A DNA stretch of 64,000 nucleotides from Acidimicrobiales bacterium (GCA_009843525.1 VYDH01000003.1:1-64000), one strand, 5' to 3'; positions 35,471-44,206 are shown, counted from the stretch's first letter. The notes: generated by a model not told the origin, from the sequence alone. Program-made: numbers and translations.

Positions 35471-35887
35471 GTGACAGAGGCTGAACTGCTGGAGCTGCTC
35501 GAGCAGGGACGGGTGGCAACCCTCGCGACGATCCGGTCCGACGGGCGCGTCGACCTGGTGCCATGCACCTACGCGTTCGAGGACGACGTGGTGGTGACAG
35601 CGGTCGACCACAAGCCCAAGACGACCATGGACCTCAAGCGGCTCGACAACGTTCGACGCTTCCCCGAGGTCACGATGCTGATCGAGCACTACGACGACAC
35701 CGACTGGGAGCGCTTGTGGTGGGTGCGCCTGCGAGGGCGCGCTGCGGTGCACACCGAGGGTGCGCAGCATCGGCATGCGATCGAGTTGTTGTGCAAGCGC
35801 TACCCGCAGTACGCCGCGGAGCCGCCCGTCGGCGCCGCCATCGTCATCCAGCGCACCGAATTGACAGGTTGGTCCGCCACGGCTTGA
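35471..35887 (+). CDS. PPOX-class F420-dependent oxidoreductase (TIGR03668 type)
   Basis: 138 residues, split-barrel flavin/F420 fold. GRVATLATIRSDGRVDLVPC and HKPKTTMDLKRLDNVRRFP match the actinobacterial PPOX F420 subfamily, followed by the WWVRLRGRAAVH strand. The substrate is unknown. The GTG start is leaderless by pattern. It is divergent from the FrhB-like gene and ends just before a hairpin that separates it from tRNA-Arg. Confidence 0.87.
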   Translation: MTEAELLELLEQGRVATLATIRSDGRVDLVPCTYAFEDDVVVTAVDHKPKTTMDLKRLDNVRRFPEVTMLIEHYDDTDWERLWWVRLRGRAAVHTEGAQHRHAIELLCKRYPQYAAEPPVGAAIVIQRTELTGWSATA

Positions 35888-35895
35888 GCGCCCAC

Positions 35896-35914
35896 CGCCG
35901 GCATGGTGCCGGCG
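35896..35914. terminator. Hairpin between PPOX gene and tRNA-Arg
   Basis: CGCCGGCA, loop TGG, TGCCGGCG, an 8-bp perfect stem 8 bases after the PPOX stop and 3 bases after the tRNA 3' end on the other strand. It is bidirectional and has no U-run. Confidence 0.55.
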
Positions 35915-35917
35915 CAG

Positions 35918-35989
35918 CGCCCTCGGCAGGATTCGAACCTGCGCACATGGCTCCGGAGGCCACTGCTCTATCCCCTGAGCTACGAGGGC
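35918..35989 (-). tRNA. tRNA-Arg (anticodon CCG)
   Basis: A complete 72-base cloverleaf: acceptor GCCCTCG/CGAGGGC (7 bp), D arm GCTC-AGGGGATA-GAGC, anticodon arm GTGGC-CTCCGGA-GCCAT (one G-T pair) with CCG at the complement of 35954-35956, a 4-base variable loop and T arm GCAGG-TTCGAAT-CCTGC. The discriminator is G and CCA is not encoded. It lies next to argS on the opposite strand. Confidence 0.97.
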
Positions 35990-36114
35990 TGGCGGTCCGG
36001 CTGGATTCGATTCCCGGACCCGATGCCCGGTCAAGCTACCGACCAACGAGCGGCACGACCCCGGTCTCGGAGCGCCTGCGCACAATTGTCACGAGGTTCG
36101 GCACCCGGCAGGGA

Positions 36115-36120
36115 TAGGTT
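36115..36120 (+). promoter_or_regulatory. -10 box TAGGTT before argS
   Basis: TAGGTT is 7 bases before a GTG (36128) that opens a 4-codon frame (GTG ATG GAG CCG TAG) ending just before the argS ATG. It is a leaderless-type start for this small frame, with argS read from the GGAG inside it. Confidence 0.45.
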
Positions 36121-36144
36121 CGCCTCGGTGATGGAGCCGTAGTG

Positions 36145-37884
36145 ATGGAAGCAGTGCTGGCTGGCGCAATCTCGGAGGCGTTGACGCGCCTTGGTGTCGA
36201 CGCTGACCCGTCGCGCATCGGCCTCGAACGACCGGCTCGCGCCGATCACGGCGACTGGTCGACAAATGCCGCATTGGTGCATGCGAAGGGCGCAGTGATG
36301 GCGCCTCGCGACCTGGCGCTGCGACTCGCTGCCGAGCTCGACGGCACCGGCTTGCCGCATCTCGAACGGACCGAGGTGGCCGGACCGGGGTTTGTGAACT
36401 TCCACTTGGCACCGTCGTGGTTGCACGAAGTACTCGGAGCGGTGCTGCGCCTCGGTGCCGGCTCCTACGCCCGCCACGACGCCGGTGCCGGACAGACCGT
36501 AAACCTCGAATTCGTGTCGGCCAATCCCACCGGACCGCTGCACGCGGGCGGCGGCCGCTGGGGGGCGTTCGGCGACAGCTTGGCCCGCTTGTTCCGTCGG
36601 TGTGGCTACGAGACCCACACCGAGTACTACGTCAACGACCGCGGCACGCAGATGGAGCTCTTCGGGCGTTCCCTGGCAGCCCGGCTCGACGACCGTCCTG
36701 TACCCGACGACGGCTATCACGGCGAGTACGTCGCCGAGTGGGCGACCGAGCTGGCGTCGGAGTTGAGCGCTGGCGCGTCGTCGGGTGCGGACGATCTCAC
36801 GGCGGCGCTCGAGGCACTCGGCGGCTCGGCTTACGCGGCGTCCTGGGGACGCGACCGCGCCTTGCGTGATGTCAGCGAGGCGCTTGAAGCGATGAATGTC
36901 GGCTTCGACCACTGGCAAAGCGAGAACAAACTCGTGGCGTCTGGTGCCATGGACAACGCAATCGCTGGACTGCGTCAGGGTGGATGGACCTACACCGAGG
37001 ACGGCGCTGAGTGGCTGCGGACCAGCGACTTCGGCGACGACAAAGACCGTGTGCTCTACCGCAGCGACGGCGAGCCGACCTACTTCGTTCCCGACATCGC
37101 CTACCACGATGCCAAGTTCGATCTTCGCCGGCTCCGAGCGCTGCAACGCCGCGGTGCCATTGGCGACACCCGCCGGCACGACCCGGACAATGAGACCGTC
37201 GACCTCGTTATCGACGTGCTGGGCGCTGACCACCATGGCTATGTGCCGCGCATCGCCGCAGCCATGCAGATGCTGGGGCATCCGGCGGAGTCCTATGAGG
37301 CCATCGTCGGCCAGAACGTCACGCTGATGCGCGATGGCCAAGTCATCGAACTGTCCAAGCGCACTGGCACCATGGTCGAGGTGCGCGAGCTCATCGACGC
37401 GGTGGGCCCCGACGTGGCGCGCTTCGCCTTCCTGCTGCAGTCGATCGACTCGCGCCAGACCATCGATATCGACCTGCTGTCAGCGCAGGCTGCAGAGAAT
37501 CCCGTCTTCTACGTGCAGTACGCGCACGCCCGGATCGCCTCGGTGGCCAGGCGCGCCGAATCGACTGGGGTCGAACCCGTGCCGCCCGCGGGCACCGATC
37601 TGGGACCGCTGGTCGGTGAGCGGGAAGTGGCGCTGCTGCGCGCGCTCGAAGTGCTGCCGTCGGTGGTCGAGACAGCGCTGCGCGAGCGGGCGCCTCACAA
37701 GGTGACGACATGGGTGCGCGATCTTGCCGCCGCCTTCCACGGCTTCTACCACGACTGCCCGATCCTGCACAGCGACAATCCGCCAGAGGTGCGTGACGCC
37801 CGGCTGTGCCTGACCGAGGGCACGCGCATCGGCTTGGCGATCGGCCTCGACCTGCTCGGCGTGGACGCGCCCGAGGCGATGTGA
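36145..37884 (+). CDS. argS: Arginyl-tRNA synthetase
   Basis: Class I arginine-tRNA ligase, about 579 residues. The HIGH region SANPTGPLHAGGGRWGAFGD shows the HAGG variant seen in related enzymes, YYVNDRGTQMELFGRSL follows, LSKRTGTMVEVREL stands at the KMSKS position, and a DALR anticodon domain ends the protein (FYHDCPIL). ATG 36145 was chosen because GGAG lies 8 bases upstream; a GTG three bases earlier is possible. It heads the run argS-lysA-hom-thrC. Confidence 0.95.
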   Translation: MEAVLAGAISEALTRLGVDADPSRIGLERPARADHGDWSTNAALVHAKGAVMAPRDLALRLAAELDGTGLPHLERTEVAGPGFVNFHLAPSWLHEVLGAVLRLGAGSYARHDAGAGQTVNLEFVSANPTGPLHAGGGRWGAFGDSLARLFRRCGYETHTEYYVNDRGTQMELFGRSLAARLDDRPVPDDGYHGEYVAEWATELASELSAGASSGADDLTAALEALGGSAYAASWGRDRALRDVSEALEAMNVGFDHWQSENKLVASGAMDNAIAGLRQGGWTYTEDGAEWLRTSDFGDDKDRVLYRSDGEPTYFVPDIAYHDAKFDLRRLRALQRRGAIGDTRRHDPDNETVDLVIDVLGADHHGYVPRIAAAMQMLGHPAESYEAIVGQNVTLMRDGQVIELSKRTGTMVEVRELIDAVGPDVARFAFLLQSIDSRQTIDIDLLSAQAAENPVFYVQYAHARIASVARRAESTGVEPVPPAGTDLGPLVGEREVALLRALEVLPSVVETALRERAPHKVTTWVRDLAAAFHGFYHDCPILHSDNPPEVRDARLCLTEGTRIGLAIGLDLLGVDAPEAM

Positions 37885-37905
37885 GCGGGAAGCGACGGTC
37901 CAGCG

Positions 37906-39303
37906 ATGACTACTGAACCGCACAGCGCTGCAGCAGCTGGGGGCGGAGCACCCGGAGACGATCCCAGTGGACCGATCCCGTTGCGCCTGCTCCCCGATAC
38001 GGCCGAGGTGTTGGCGCAGGGTCACCTGCACATTGGTGGCTGCGACCTCGTCGACCTCGCTGCCGAATTCGGCACACCGCTGTTCGTCTATGACGAGGCA
38101 CACCTGCGCGCTCGCTGCCGGGAAGCCATCTCGGCCTTTGGCGGGGGAGCGGCCTATGCCGCCAAGGCGTTCCTGTGTGCGGCGATGGCCCGGCTTGCGA
38201 TGTCGGAGGGCATGGACATCGACGTTGCCAGCGGGGGCGAGCTGCAGACGGTTTTGCGAGCATTCGACGCCAATGACGCCGCGGCTGACGGTGATGTGGC
38301 GCAGCGCGTCGTGCTGCACGGCAACAACAAGTCGATCGCTGAGCTGGCGATGGCGCGCGAAGCAGGCGTGGGCCGGATCGTGGTGGACTCTTTTGCCGAG
38401 CTGGACTGTCTCGACGAGCTGCACCGTGCCGATGGGGCAGTGCCGCGGGTTCTGCTGCGAGTCACTCCGGGTGTCCGGGCCGAGACGCACGAGTACATCT
38501 CGACCGGACAAGCCGACTCCAAATTCGGTTTCGGTATCGGCCAAGGCGTCGCGATTGCAGCCGTTGAACGTGCAGCCGAGATGTCGTCGATCGAGCTCGC
38601 GGGCATCCACTGTCATATCGGCAGCCAGGTGTTCCGCGTGGAGAGTCTGGCCCGCGCGCTCGATGTCGTCGCCGAGTTCGCAGCACCGTTATTCGGTGAT
38701 GCTGGCCCGGCCGCCGGCCGCCTTGAAGAGCTGTCGATCGGCGGCGGACTCGGCATTGCGTACGTCGAATCAGAGCAGGCGCCCACCATCACCGAGTGGG
38801 GCGCGACGCTGCGTGAGCGCTGGCGGTTGCTCAGCAAGCTCTACGGTTTCGAAGCCCGTCTGGTGGCCGAGCCCGGACGTGCCATCGCGGCTGCGGCTGC
38901 GGTGACGCTCTACACGGTGGGCAGCATCAAGGCGGTGCCGGGCGTGCGGACTTATGTCGCCGTCGACGGCGGCTACGGCGACAACCCGCGCCCGATGCTC
39001 TACGGCAGCGACTACACGGCGTTCATGCCGGCCCGTGCCGGCGAGCCCCGTCCCGATCGGGTGCGTCTGGTGGGCAAGCACTGCGAATCGGGTGATGTGA
39101 TCGTCCGGTCTGCCCCGGTGCCTGCAGGGCTGGCCGCTGGCGACCTTGTCGCCACACCGGTGACCGGCGCCTACGGCTACTCGATGGGCGCGCCCTACAA
39201 CCGCATCGGTCGCCCGGCTGTGGTGTTCGTGGCCGACGGCGAGGCTCGTCTGGTGATCCGCCGCGAGACCATCGACGACATGCTCACCCTCGACGTTCTC
39301 TGA
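37906..39303 (+). CDS. lysA: Diaminopimelate decarboxylase
   Basis: PLP enzyme making lysine from meso-diaminopimelate, 465 residues. The PLP Lys is K87 in AYAAKAFLC, followed by GMDIDVASGGEL, VLHGNNKS, CHIGSQV, the glycine loop SIGGGLGIAY, AEPGRAI and KHCESGDV. The N-terminal 35 residues are a variable extension. It lies 21 bases after argS and upstream of hom; lysine and threonine genes share the aspartate pathway. Confidence 0.95.
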   Translation: MTTEPHSAAAAGGGAPGDDPSGPIPLRLLPDTAEVLAQGHLHIGGCDLVDLAAEFGTPLFVYDEAHLRARCREAISAFGGGAAYAAKAFLCAAMARLAMSEGMDIDVASGGELQTVLRAFDANDAAADGDVAQRVVLHGNNKSIAELAMAREAGVGRIVVDSFAELDCLDELHRADGAVPRVLLRVTPGVRAETHEYISTGQADSKFGFGIGQGVAIAAVERAAEMSSIELAGIHCHIGSQVFRVESLARALDVVAEFAAPLFGDAGPAAGRLEELSIGGGLGIAYVESEQAPTITEWGATLRERWRLLSKLYGFEARLVAEPGRAIAAAAAVTLYTVGSIKAVPGVRTYVAVDGGYGDNPRPMLYGSDYTAFMPARAGEPRPDRVRLVGKHCESGDVIVRSAPVPAGLAAGDLVATPVTGAYGYSMGAPYNRIGRPAVVFVADGEARLVIRRETIDDMLTLDVL

Positions 39304-39392
39304 GAACCGCCGGTCTCTGCACGACGTCGTCCGGCTGAGCGTCGCCGAAAACGCTGCGGGTGTGCGGGCGTGCTGGCGGTACCGTTTCGGCC

Positions 39393-40736
39393 GTGCCTGA
39401 AGCTGTTGCCGAGCCTGCGCCCTCCTTTGCCGCTCATACGGGTGAGCCGCGGCCGCCGCGCGTCGGCATCCTGGGCTGTGGAAACGTCGGTGCCGCGCTC
39501 GTTGCGATCCTGCGGCGCGACGCAGCGCATCTGGCAAGCCGCACCGGATTGGACTTCGAAGTCACCCGGGTCGCCGTCCGCAATCTCAGTGCTGAGCGAA
39601 CGGTAGAGCTGCCGTCGGGTGTGCTGACCCGCGACAGCGAGTCGCTTGTCGTGGCCGACGATGTAGACGTCGTCGTGGAAGCGATGGGCGGCATCGAGCC
39701 GGCCCGACACTTGGTTGCAGCTGCGCTCGGTGCGGGCAAGCCGGTCGTGACTGCCAACAAGGAACTCATCGCCAACGTCGGGGAGGAGCTGTTCGCACTG
39801 GCTGCCGCCAAGGGCGTCGACTTGGCGTTCGAGGCGGCTGTGGCAGGCGGCATCCCGCTCATCGGCGTGCTGCGCAACTCGCTCATCGGCGAACGCATCA
39901 CCCGGGTGATGGGCATTGTGAACGGCACGACGAACTACATCCTCACCCGCATGACCGAGGACGGGGCCGACTACGCCGACGTACTGGGTGAGGCACAGCG
40001 ACTGGGCTATGCCGAAGCCGATCCGACCGCTGACGTGGAGGGGTTCGACGCGGGTGCCAAGGCGGCGATCCTGGCCATGACGGCCTTCGGCGCCAAAGTG
40101 GTGGCTGGCGATGTTCACCAGGAGGGCATCAGCGGCATCGGCAAGGGCGACATTGCGGCAGCCGCCCGGATGGGCCACGTCATCAAGCTGCTCGCCGTGG
40201 CCGAGCGTCAGAACGGCGAGATTGCCGTCCGAGTGCACCCGGCGATGGTGCCCATCGACCACCCGCTGGCCTCGGTGCGCGATGCCTTCAACGCAGTGTT
40301 CCTGGAGGGTGAGGCTGTCGAGGACCTGATGCTGTACGGGCGCGGTGCAGGCGGTTTCCCGACTGCCAGCGCAATGCTGGGCGACCTCATCACCGTGTCA
40401 CAGAATCTCCGCCGGGGAGTGTGCGACGGGTTCGGCCCGTTGAGCGCAGCGCGGCTGCGGCCAATTGACGAGACCTACACCGCCTACCACCTTCAATTCG
40501 ATGTAACCGACAAGCCAGGCGTACTGGCCGCGGTGGCGGGCGTGTTCGGCGAGCACGGTGTGTCGATCCGCTCGGTCGAGCAGACCACCCGGGCCGGGGC
40601 GGCCGACGACATCGCTCATCTGGAATTCATCACGCATCGCGCCCGCGAAGCCGACGTGGCCTCCACGCTGCGGGACGTGCGCGAGCTCGACGCAGTACGG
40701 CGCATCGGCAACGCGATCCGGGTGATCGGCGAGTAG
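39393..40736 (+). CDS. hom: Homoserine dehydrogenase
   Basis: NAD(P)-dependent homoserine dehydrogenase with ACT domain, about 447 residues. The Rossmann motif VGILGCGNVGAALVAIL, the VVTANKELIA segment, FEAAVAGGIPLIGVLRNSL with NGTTNYILTRM, and a C-terminal ACT domain (DKPGVLAAVAGVFGEHGVS) that senses threonine are all present. The GTG at 39393 was picked as nearest to the Rossmann motif; a GTG at 39360 is the alternative. It lies between lysA and thrC. Confidence 0.95.
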   Translation: MPEAVAEPAPSFAAHTGEPRPPRVGILGCGNVGAALVAILRRDAAHLASRTGLDFEVTRVAVRNLSAERTVELPSGVLTRDSESLVVADDVDVVVEAMGGIEPARHLVAAALGAGKPVVTANKELIANVGEELFALAAAKGVDLAFEAAVAGGIPLIGVLRNSLIGERITRVMGIVNGTTNYILTRMTEDGADYADVLGEAQRLGYAEADPTADVEGFDAGAKAAILAMTAFGAKVVAGDVHQEGISGIGKGDIAAAARMGHVIKLLAVAERQNGEIAVRVHPAMVPIDHPLASVRDAFNAVFLEGEAVEDLMLYGRGAGGFPTASAMLGDLITVSQNLRRGVCDGFGPLSAARLRPIDETYTAYHLQFDVTDKPGVLAAVAGVFGEHGVSIRSVEQTTRAGAADDIAHLEFITHRAREADVASTLRDVRELDAVRRIGNAIRVIGE

Positions 40737-40760
40737 TCGCCGGGACCGGCCGACGGCACC

Positions 40761-42158
40761 ATGCACTACCTGAGCACCCGGGGCGACGCCCCGGTCTTGG
40801 ACTTCGGCGATGTGCTGCTCGAAGGCTTGGCCGCCGACGGCGGGCTGTATGTGCCTCGTGAGTTCCCCGCGCTCAGCGTGAGCGATCTGCGGGACTTCGC
40901 CGGGCTCGAGTACCACGAGGTGGCAACCCGGGTGCTGGCCCCGTTCGTGGCGCCGTCGCTGAGCGTCGACGACCTGGCGCCGCTCACCCAGGACGCCTAC
41001 TCGACGTTCACCCACTCCGATGTCGTTCCGCTCAGCGCGCTGACAGGTGGTGAGCACTTAGTGGAGCTGTTCTGGGGGCCGACGCTGTCGTTCAAGGACG
41101 TGGCTCTGCAACTGCTGGGCAGGCTGTTCGAGCACGAGCTGGCCCGGCGCGGCAGCTTCATGACTGTCGTGGGAGCCACCTCGGGAGACACCGGGTCTGC
41201 CGCGATCGAAGCATGCCGGGACCGGGCGGGCATCGAACTGGTGATGCTGCACCCCGCTGGCCGGGTCACCGAGATCCAGCGACGTCAGATGACCACGGTA
41301 GATAGCCCGAACATCCACAACGTGGCCGTCGACGGCACGTTCGACGACTGCCAGGACTTGGTGAAGGCGCTGTTCGCCGATCGGCCGTTTCGCGAGCGGA
41401 TGCGGCTGGGTGCGGTGAACAGCATCAACTGGGCGCGCGTTGCGGCGCAGACCGTTTACTACGTGACGACCGCTGTCAGACTGGGCGCTCCCGAGCAGGC
41501 CGTCTCGTTCTGTGTGCCGACCGGCAACTTCGGCAACCTGCTCGCAGGCGATGTGGCCCGACGCATGGGCGTGCCCATCGACCGGCTGGTGGTTGCCACC
41601 AACCACAACGACATCCTGGCTCGTACCTACCGCACCGGCGAGATGGCCATGTCCGAGGTCCGTCCCTCCACCAGCCCGGCGATGGACATCCAGGTGTCGA
41701 GCAACTTCGAGCGGCTGCTGTTCGAGCTGGGGGACCGGCGAGGTGCTGCGCTGGCTGCCGACATGGCCCGCTTTCGGGCCGAGAACTCGCTCGCACTGGC
41801 GCCTGAGGCGCTGGCAGGCCTGCGTGCAGGCTTCGACGCCGGCTCGGCGAGCGAGGACGAGGTCTCGGCCACCATCGCAGCAGTGAACGAGATCGACGAG
41901 CGGCTCATCGATCCCCACACGGCGGTAGCACTGACCGTCGCGCGCCGAGATGCTCCTGCTGGCGGCTGGACCACACCGGTCGCCGTGATGTCCACCGCGC
42001 ACCCCGCCAAGTTCGGTGAAGCAGTACTCGAGGCAACCGGTCGCCAACCCGAGCTCGCCCCGCCGCTGGCGAGCCTCGCAAACCGGGAGGAGCACCTCAC
42101 CGCGCTCCCGAACGACCTCGCCACCCTCCGTGATTTCGTCAGGTCTGCCGTGCAGTAG
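40761..42158 (+). CDS. thrC: Threonine synthase
   Basis: PLP-dependent threonine synthase of the long (E. coli/yeast-like) type, 465 residues. The N-terminus MHYLSTRGDAPVLDFGDVLL is typical; the PLP Lys is K112 in TLSFKDVALQ, then VVGATSGDTGSAAIEACRDR. It turns phosphohomoserine into threonine. thrB (homoserine kinase), often next in Actinomycetota, is absent, so the kinase must be elsewhere. It is followed by the rho-like gene after 196 bases. Confidence 0.95.
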   Translation: MHYLSTRGDAPVLDFGDVLLEGLAADGGLYVPREFPALSVSDLRDFAGLEYHEVATRVLAPFVAPSLSVDDLAPLTQDAYSTFTHSDVVPLSALTGGEHLVELFWGPTLSFKDVALQLLGRLFEHELARRGSFMTVVGATSGDTGSAAIEACRDRAGIELVMLHPAGRVTEIQRRQMTTVDSPNIHNVAVDGTFDDCQDLVKALFADRPFRERMRLGAVNSINWARVAAQTVYYVTTAVRLGAPEQAVSFCVPTGNFGNLLAGDVARRMGVPIDRLVVATNHNDILARTYRTGEMAMSEVRPSTSPAMDIQVSSNFERLLFELGDRRGAALAADMARFRAENSLALAPEALAGLRAGFDAGSASEDEVSATIAAVNEIDERLIDPHTAVALTVARRDAPAGGWTTPVAVMSTAHPAKFGEAVLEATGRQPELAPPLASLANREEHLTALPNDLATLRDFVRSAVQ

Positions 42159-42354
42159 TGGCGTCGGTTGGGTGGCGGTAGCGTCGGCGCTGATCGACGG
42201 TTCCCCAGTGCAGAGTGTGCTCAGTGCAGGGTTCGCCCGGGCGTCGCGGGACCGGATCGCTGGGTCGGGCGACAAGGCCTGTCGCAGGAAACACAGACTC
42301 ACTTCGCTCACCCGTCGGGAGCGGTGAGAACAGGCGGGAGCTTGCGAGGTAGCC
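42159..42354 (+). other. Leader region of the rho-like gene
   Basis: 196 bases without a gene. It holds an 8-base direct repeat CAGTGCAG (42206-42213, 42222-42229), hairpin GCGACA-AGGCC-TGTCGC (42269-42285) and hairpin CTCACC/GGTGAG (42307-42328). A weak SD (CGAGG, 42345-42349) precedes the ATG. rho genes are autoregulated through leaders in other bacteria; whether this one is cannot be told. Confidence 0.45.
42179..42184 (+). promoter_or_regulatory. Possible -10 box TAGCGT of the rho-like gene
   Basis: TAGCGT is 20 bases after the thrC stop, giving a leader of about 165 bases with two hairpins. No -35 is recognised. Confidence 0.3.
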
Positions 42355-43788
42355 ATGTCAGACATGCCGGATCGTGCCTTGCTGGAATCCAAGGAGCGAG
42401 ATGAACTGCTGCAGATCGCCGCAGCGCTCGGCGTCGAGGTAGCGCCCCGCGCCCGCAAGAACACCATCATCGGCGCGATCTTGGCTCCGGAGGGCGAGGT
42501 GGGCACCGGCAAGGAAGCGAGCGACGGCTCCGCTGAAGCCGACGCCGCGTCGGACGCTCCGGCGGTCACCAAGCGCACGCGTACACCAGCACCGCCAGCC
42601 GATGCCGCCCCTGCAATCGGTGCCGATGTCCCAGCAGAACAGCCGGCCGCGGCGAGCGACCCGGGTGCGTCAACCGAGAGTGCCGCCCAAGCGGAGGGGG
42701 AGGCTGGCGAAGCAGCCGACTCCGGGACGGCTGCGCCCGACGCTCCGGTAGCCGAGGAAGGCAACCGACGGAGCCGCCGGCGCGGTCGAGGGCGCGACGA
42801 CACCCAGATCGTCGGCGAGACCGTGCACTGCGACGGCCTGCTCGACTTGCGCGACGAGGGCTACGGCTTCCTGCGTACGAACGGCCCGCTGCCGTCGGCC
42901 GACGACGTCTACGTAGCAGCCCGCCAGGTGCGCCAGTACGACCTGCGCCGCGGCGACCGGATCACCGGTGTCAGCCGCCCGGCCGCCCGCAGCGAGCGCA
43001 ACCCTGCGCTGCTGCGCCTCGACACGCTCCATGGCGAGCCGCCGCCCGAGCAGCCTGAACGACCGCTGTTCGACGACCTCACGCCGGTGCTGCCCACCGA
43101 GGCTTTGCCGCTCGGCGGCGAGCAGAGCGCTGGTGCCCTCGCAGCCATCGACCGTCTCTCGTTGATCGGGCTCGGCTCTCGCGGCTTGCTGACCGCGAGC
43201 GGGACGCGGTCGGCATCTCCGCTGATCGCGTCCATGGCCGCTGCGGTCGGCGATGAGCATCCCGACATTCACCTGATTGTCCTGCTCATCGCGGAGCGGC
43301 CCGAAGACGTCACCGACATGACGCGCCGGCTCGAGACGTCCGGCGAGGTATTGGCATCGACCTTTGATCGTCCTCCCGAGGAGCACCTCGCGGTGGCCGA
43401 GCTCACGCTGGAGCGCACGAAGCGCATGGCAGAGGCCGGAGCCGACGTGGTCATACTCTTCGACGGCCTGACCCGGCTTGCACGTGCATACGCGGCCGGT
43501 GGCAACGGGAGACACCAGCCAGCCGACGCTGTGGGTGCGGCCATCACCTCGACGCTGAGATTCTTCGGCGGTGCGCGCAACCTGGAAGACGCGGGTTCCA
43601 TCACGATGGTGGCGACCACGCGTACCTCGACGGGCAACCAGGTCGACGACCTCGTGGCGGCACGGTTGCGAGAGGCAGCGAACCTGGAGATTGCGCTCGG
43701 CGAGGGCCTGCCCGGCGTCGCGGAACTGGACGCCGGCGAGGTTTCCCTCGACGGCGACCGCAGCTTCAGCCTCGGCGACCACCGCTGA
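42355..43788 (+). CDS. Rho-like protein lacking the P-loop (predicted pseudo-ATPase)
   Basis: 477 residues at the usual rho position. The fold is clear: N-terminal helical domain, disordered acidic/basic insert (about 45-150), RNA-binding CSD (LDLRDEGYGFLRTNG at 163, then PSADDVYVAARQVRQYDLRRGDRITG), and a core with RPLFDDLTPVLPTE, ERPEDVTDM (314-322), STFDRPPEEHLAVAELTLER and VVILFDGLTRLARAY (Walker B Asp370). The Walker A site is not: residues 282-289 read SGTRSASP where Rho has PPKAGKTT, without any indel. The R-loop (GTGN) and arginine-finger region are unlike Rho, the Asp of DERPEE is Ala313, and some 45-50 C-terminal residues are missing. The frame is fully open. ATP hydrolysis is unlikely; RNA binding may remain. 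Whether a normal rho exists elsewhere is unknown. Confidence 0.85.
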   Translation: MSDMPDRALLESKERDELLQIAAALGVEVAPRARKNTIIGAILAPEGEVGTGKEASDGSAEADAASDAPAVTKRTRTPAPPADAAPAIGADVPAEQPAAASDPGASTESAAQAEGEAGEAADSGTAAPDAPVAEEGNRRSRRRGRGRDDTQIVGETVHCDGLLDLRDEGYGFLRTNGPLPSADDVYVAARQVRQYDLRRGDRITGVSRPAARSERNPALLRLDTLHGEPPPEQPERPLFDDLTPVLPTEALPLGGEQSAGALAAIDRLSLIGLGSRGLLTASGTRSASPLIASMAAAVGDEHPDIHLIVLLIAERPEDVTDMTRRLETSGEVLASTFDRPPEEHLAVAELTLERTKRMAEAGADVVILFDGLTRLARAYAAGGNGRHQPADAVGAAITSTLRFFGGARNLEDAGSITMVATTRTSTGNQVDDLVAARLREAANLEIALGEGLPGVAELDAGEVSLDGDRSFSLGDHR

Positions 43789-43816
43789 CCGACTCGTCGT
43801 AACGGCCAAGAATCCT

Positions 43817-43822
43817 TAGGCT
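43817..43822 (+). promoter_or_regulatory. Possible -10 box TAGGCT before rpmE
   Basis: TAGGCT lies 33 bases before the rpmE ATG, giving a leader of about 27 bases with the SD AGGA. Confidence 0.35.
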
Positions 43823-43855
43823 GATGAGCCCCGAGCCTTCGAATCAGGAATCACG

Positions 43856-44113
43856 ATGAAGAGCGACATCCATCCGAACTACCGGCCCGTGGTCTTCCGG
43901 GATGCCAGCGCCGACTTTGCCTTCCTGACGCAGTCCACCATCGAGACCAGCGACACGATCGAATGGACAGACGGCAACACGTACCCGCTGGCCAACGTTG
44001 AACTGTCCAGCGCCAGCCATCCCTTCTTCACTGGCCAGATGAAGATCGTGGACACGGCGGGTCGGGTGGAACGCTTCGAGCGCCGCTACGGCCAGCGCAA
44101 GCGGCGGAGCTGA
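43856..44113 (+). CDS. rpmE: 50S ribosomal protein L31, type B (zinc-free)
   Basis: 85 residues. [16 protein letters not shown] and [13 protein letters not shown] are L31 type B features; [11 protein letters not shown] follows. There are no cysteines, so this is the form that does not bind zinc. In many Actinomycetota the rho-prfA gap holds the zinc-type L31, so the isoform here is a point of difference. The ATG has AGGA 6 bases upstream. Confidence 0.93.
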   Translation: MKSDIHPNYRPVVFRDASADFAFLTQSTIETSDTIEWTDGNTYPLANVELSSASHPFFTGQMKIVDTAGRVERFERRYGQRKRRS

Positions 44114-44206
44114 CAACGTCGGGGCACGGCGTGGCCCCAGGGCGCGGCGAGCATCCTGCGCGAGCGAGCGCCGCCACATGGCAACTCGTGATCTTCGGCA
44201 TCCGCT

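Noticed and set aside
35918..35989. tRNA-Arg as integration site of a mobile element.
   Set aside because: No integrase, no direct repeat of the tRNA 3' end and no foreign-looking genes on either side.
36031..37341. Long minus-strand open frame antisense to argS and next to tRNA-Arg.
   Set aside because: Antisense shadow of argS; no motif, no start signal.
43824..43859. 11-codon frame ([11 protein letters not shown]) whose TGA overlaps the rpmE ATG.
   Set aside because: Its ATG lies 1 base after the likely -10 TAGGCT, so it would precede the transcript start; it also has no SD.
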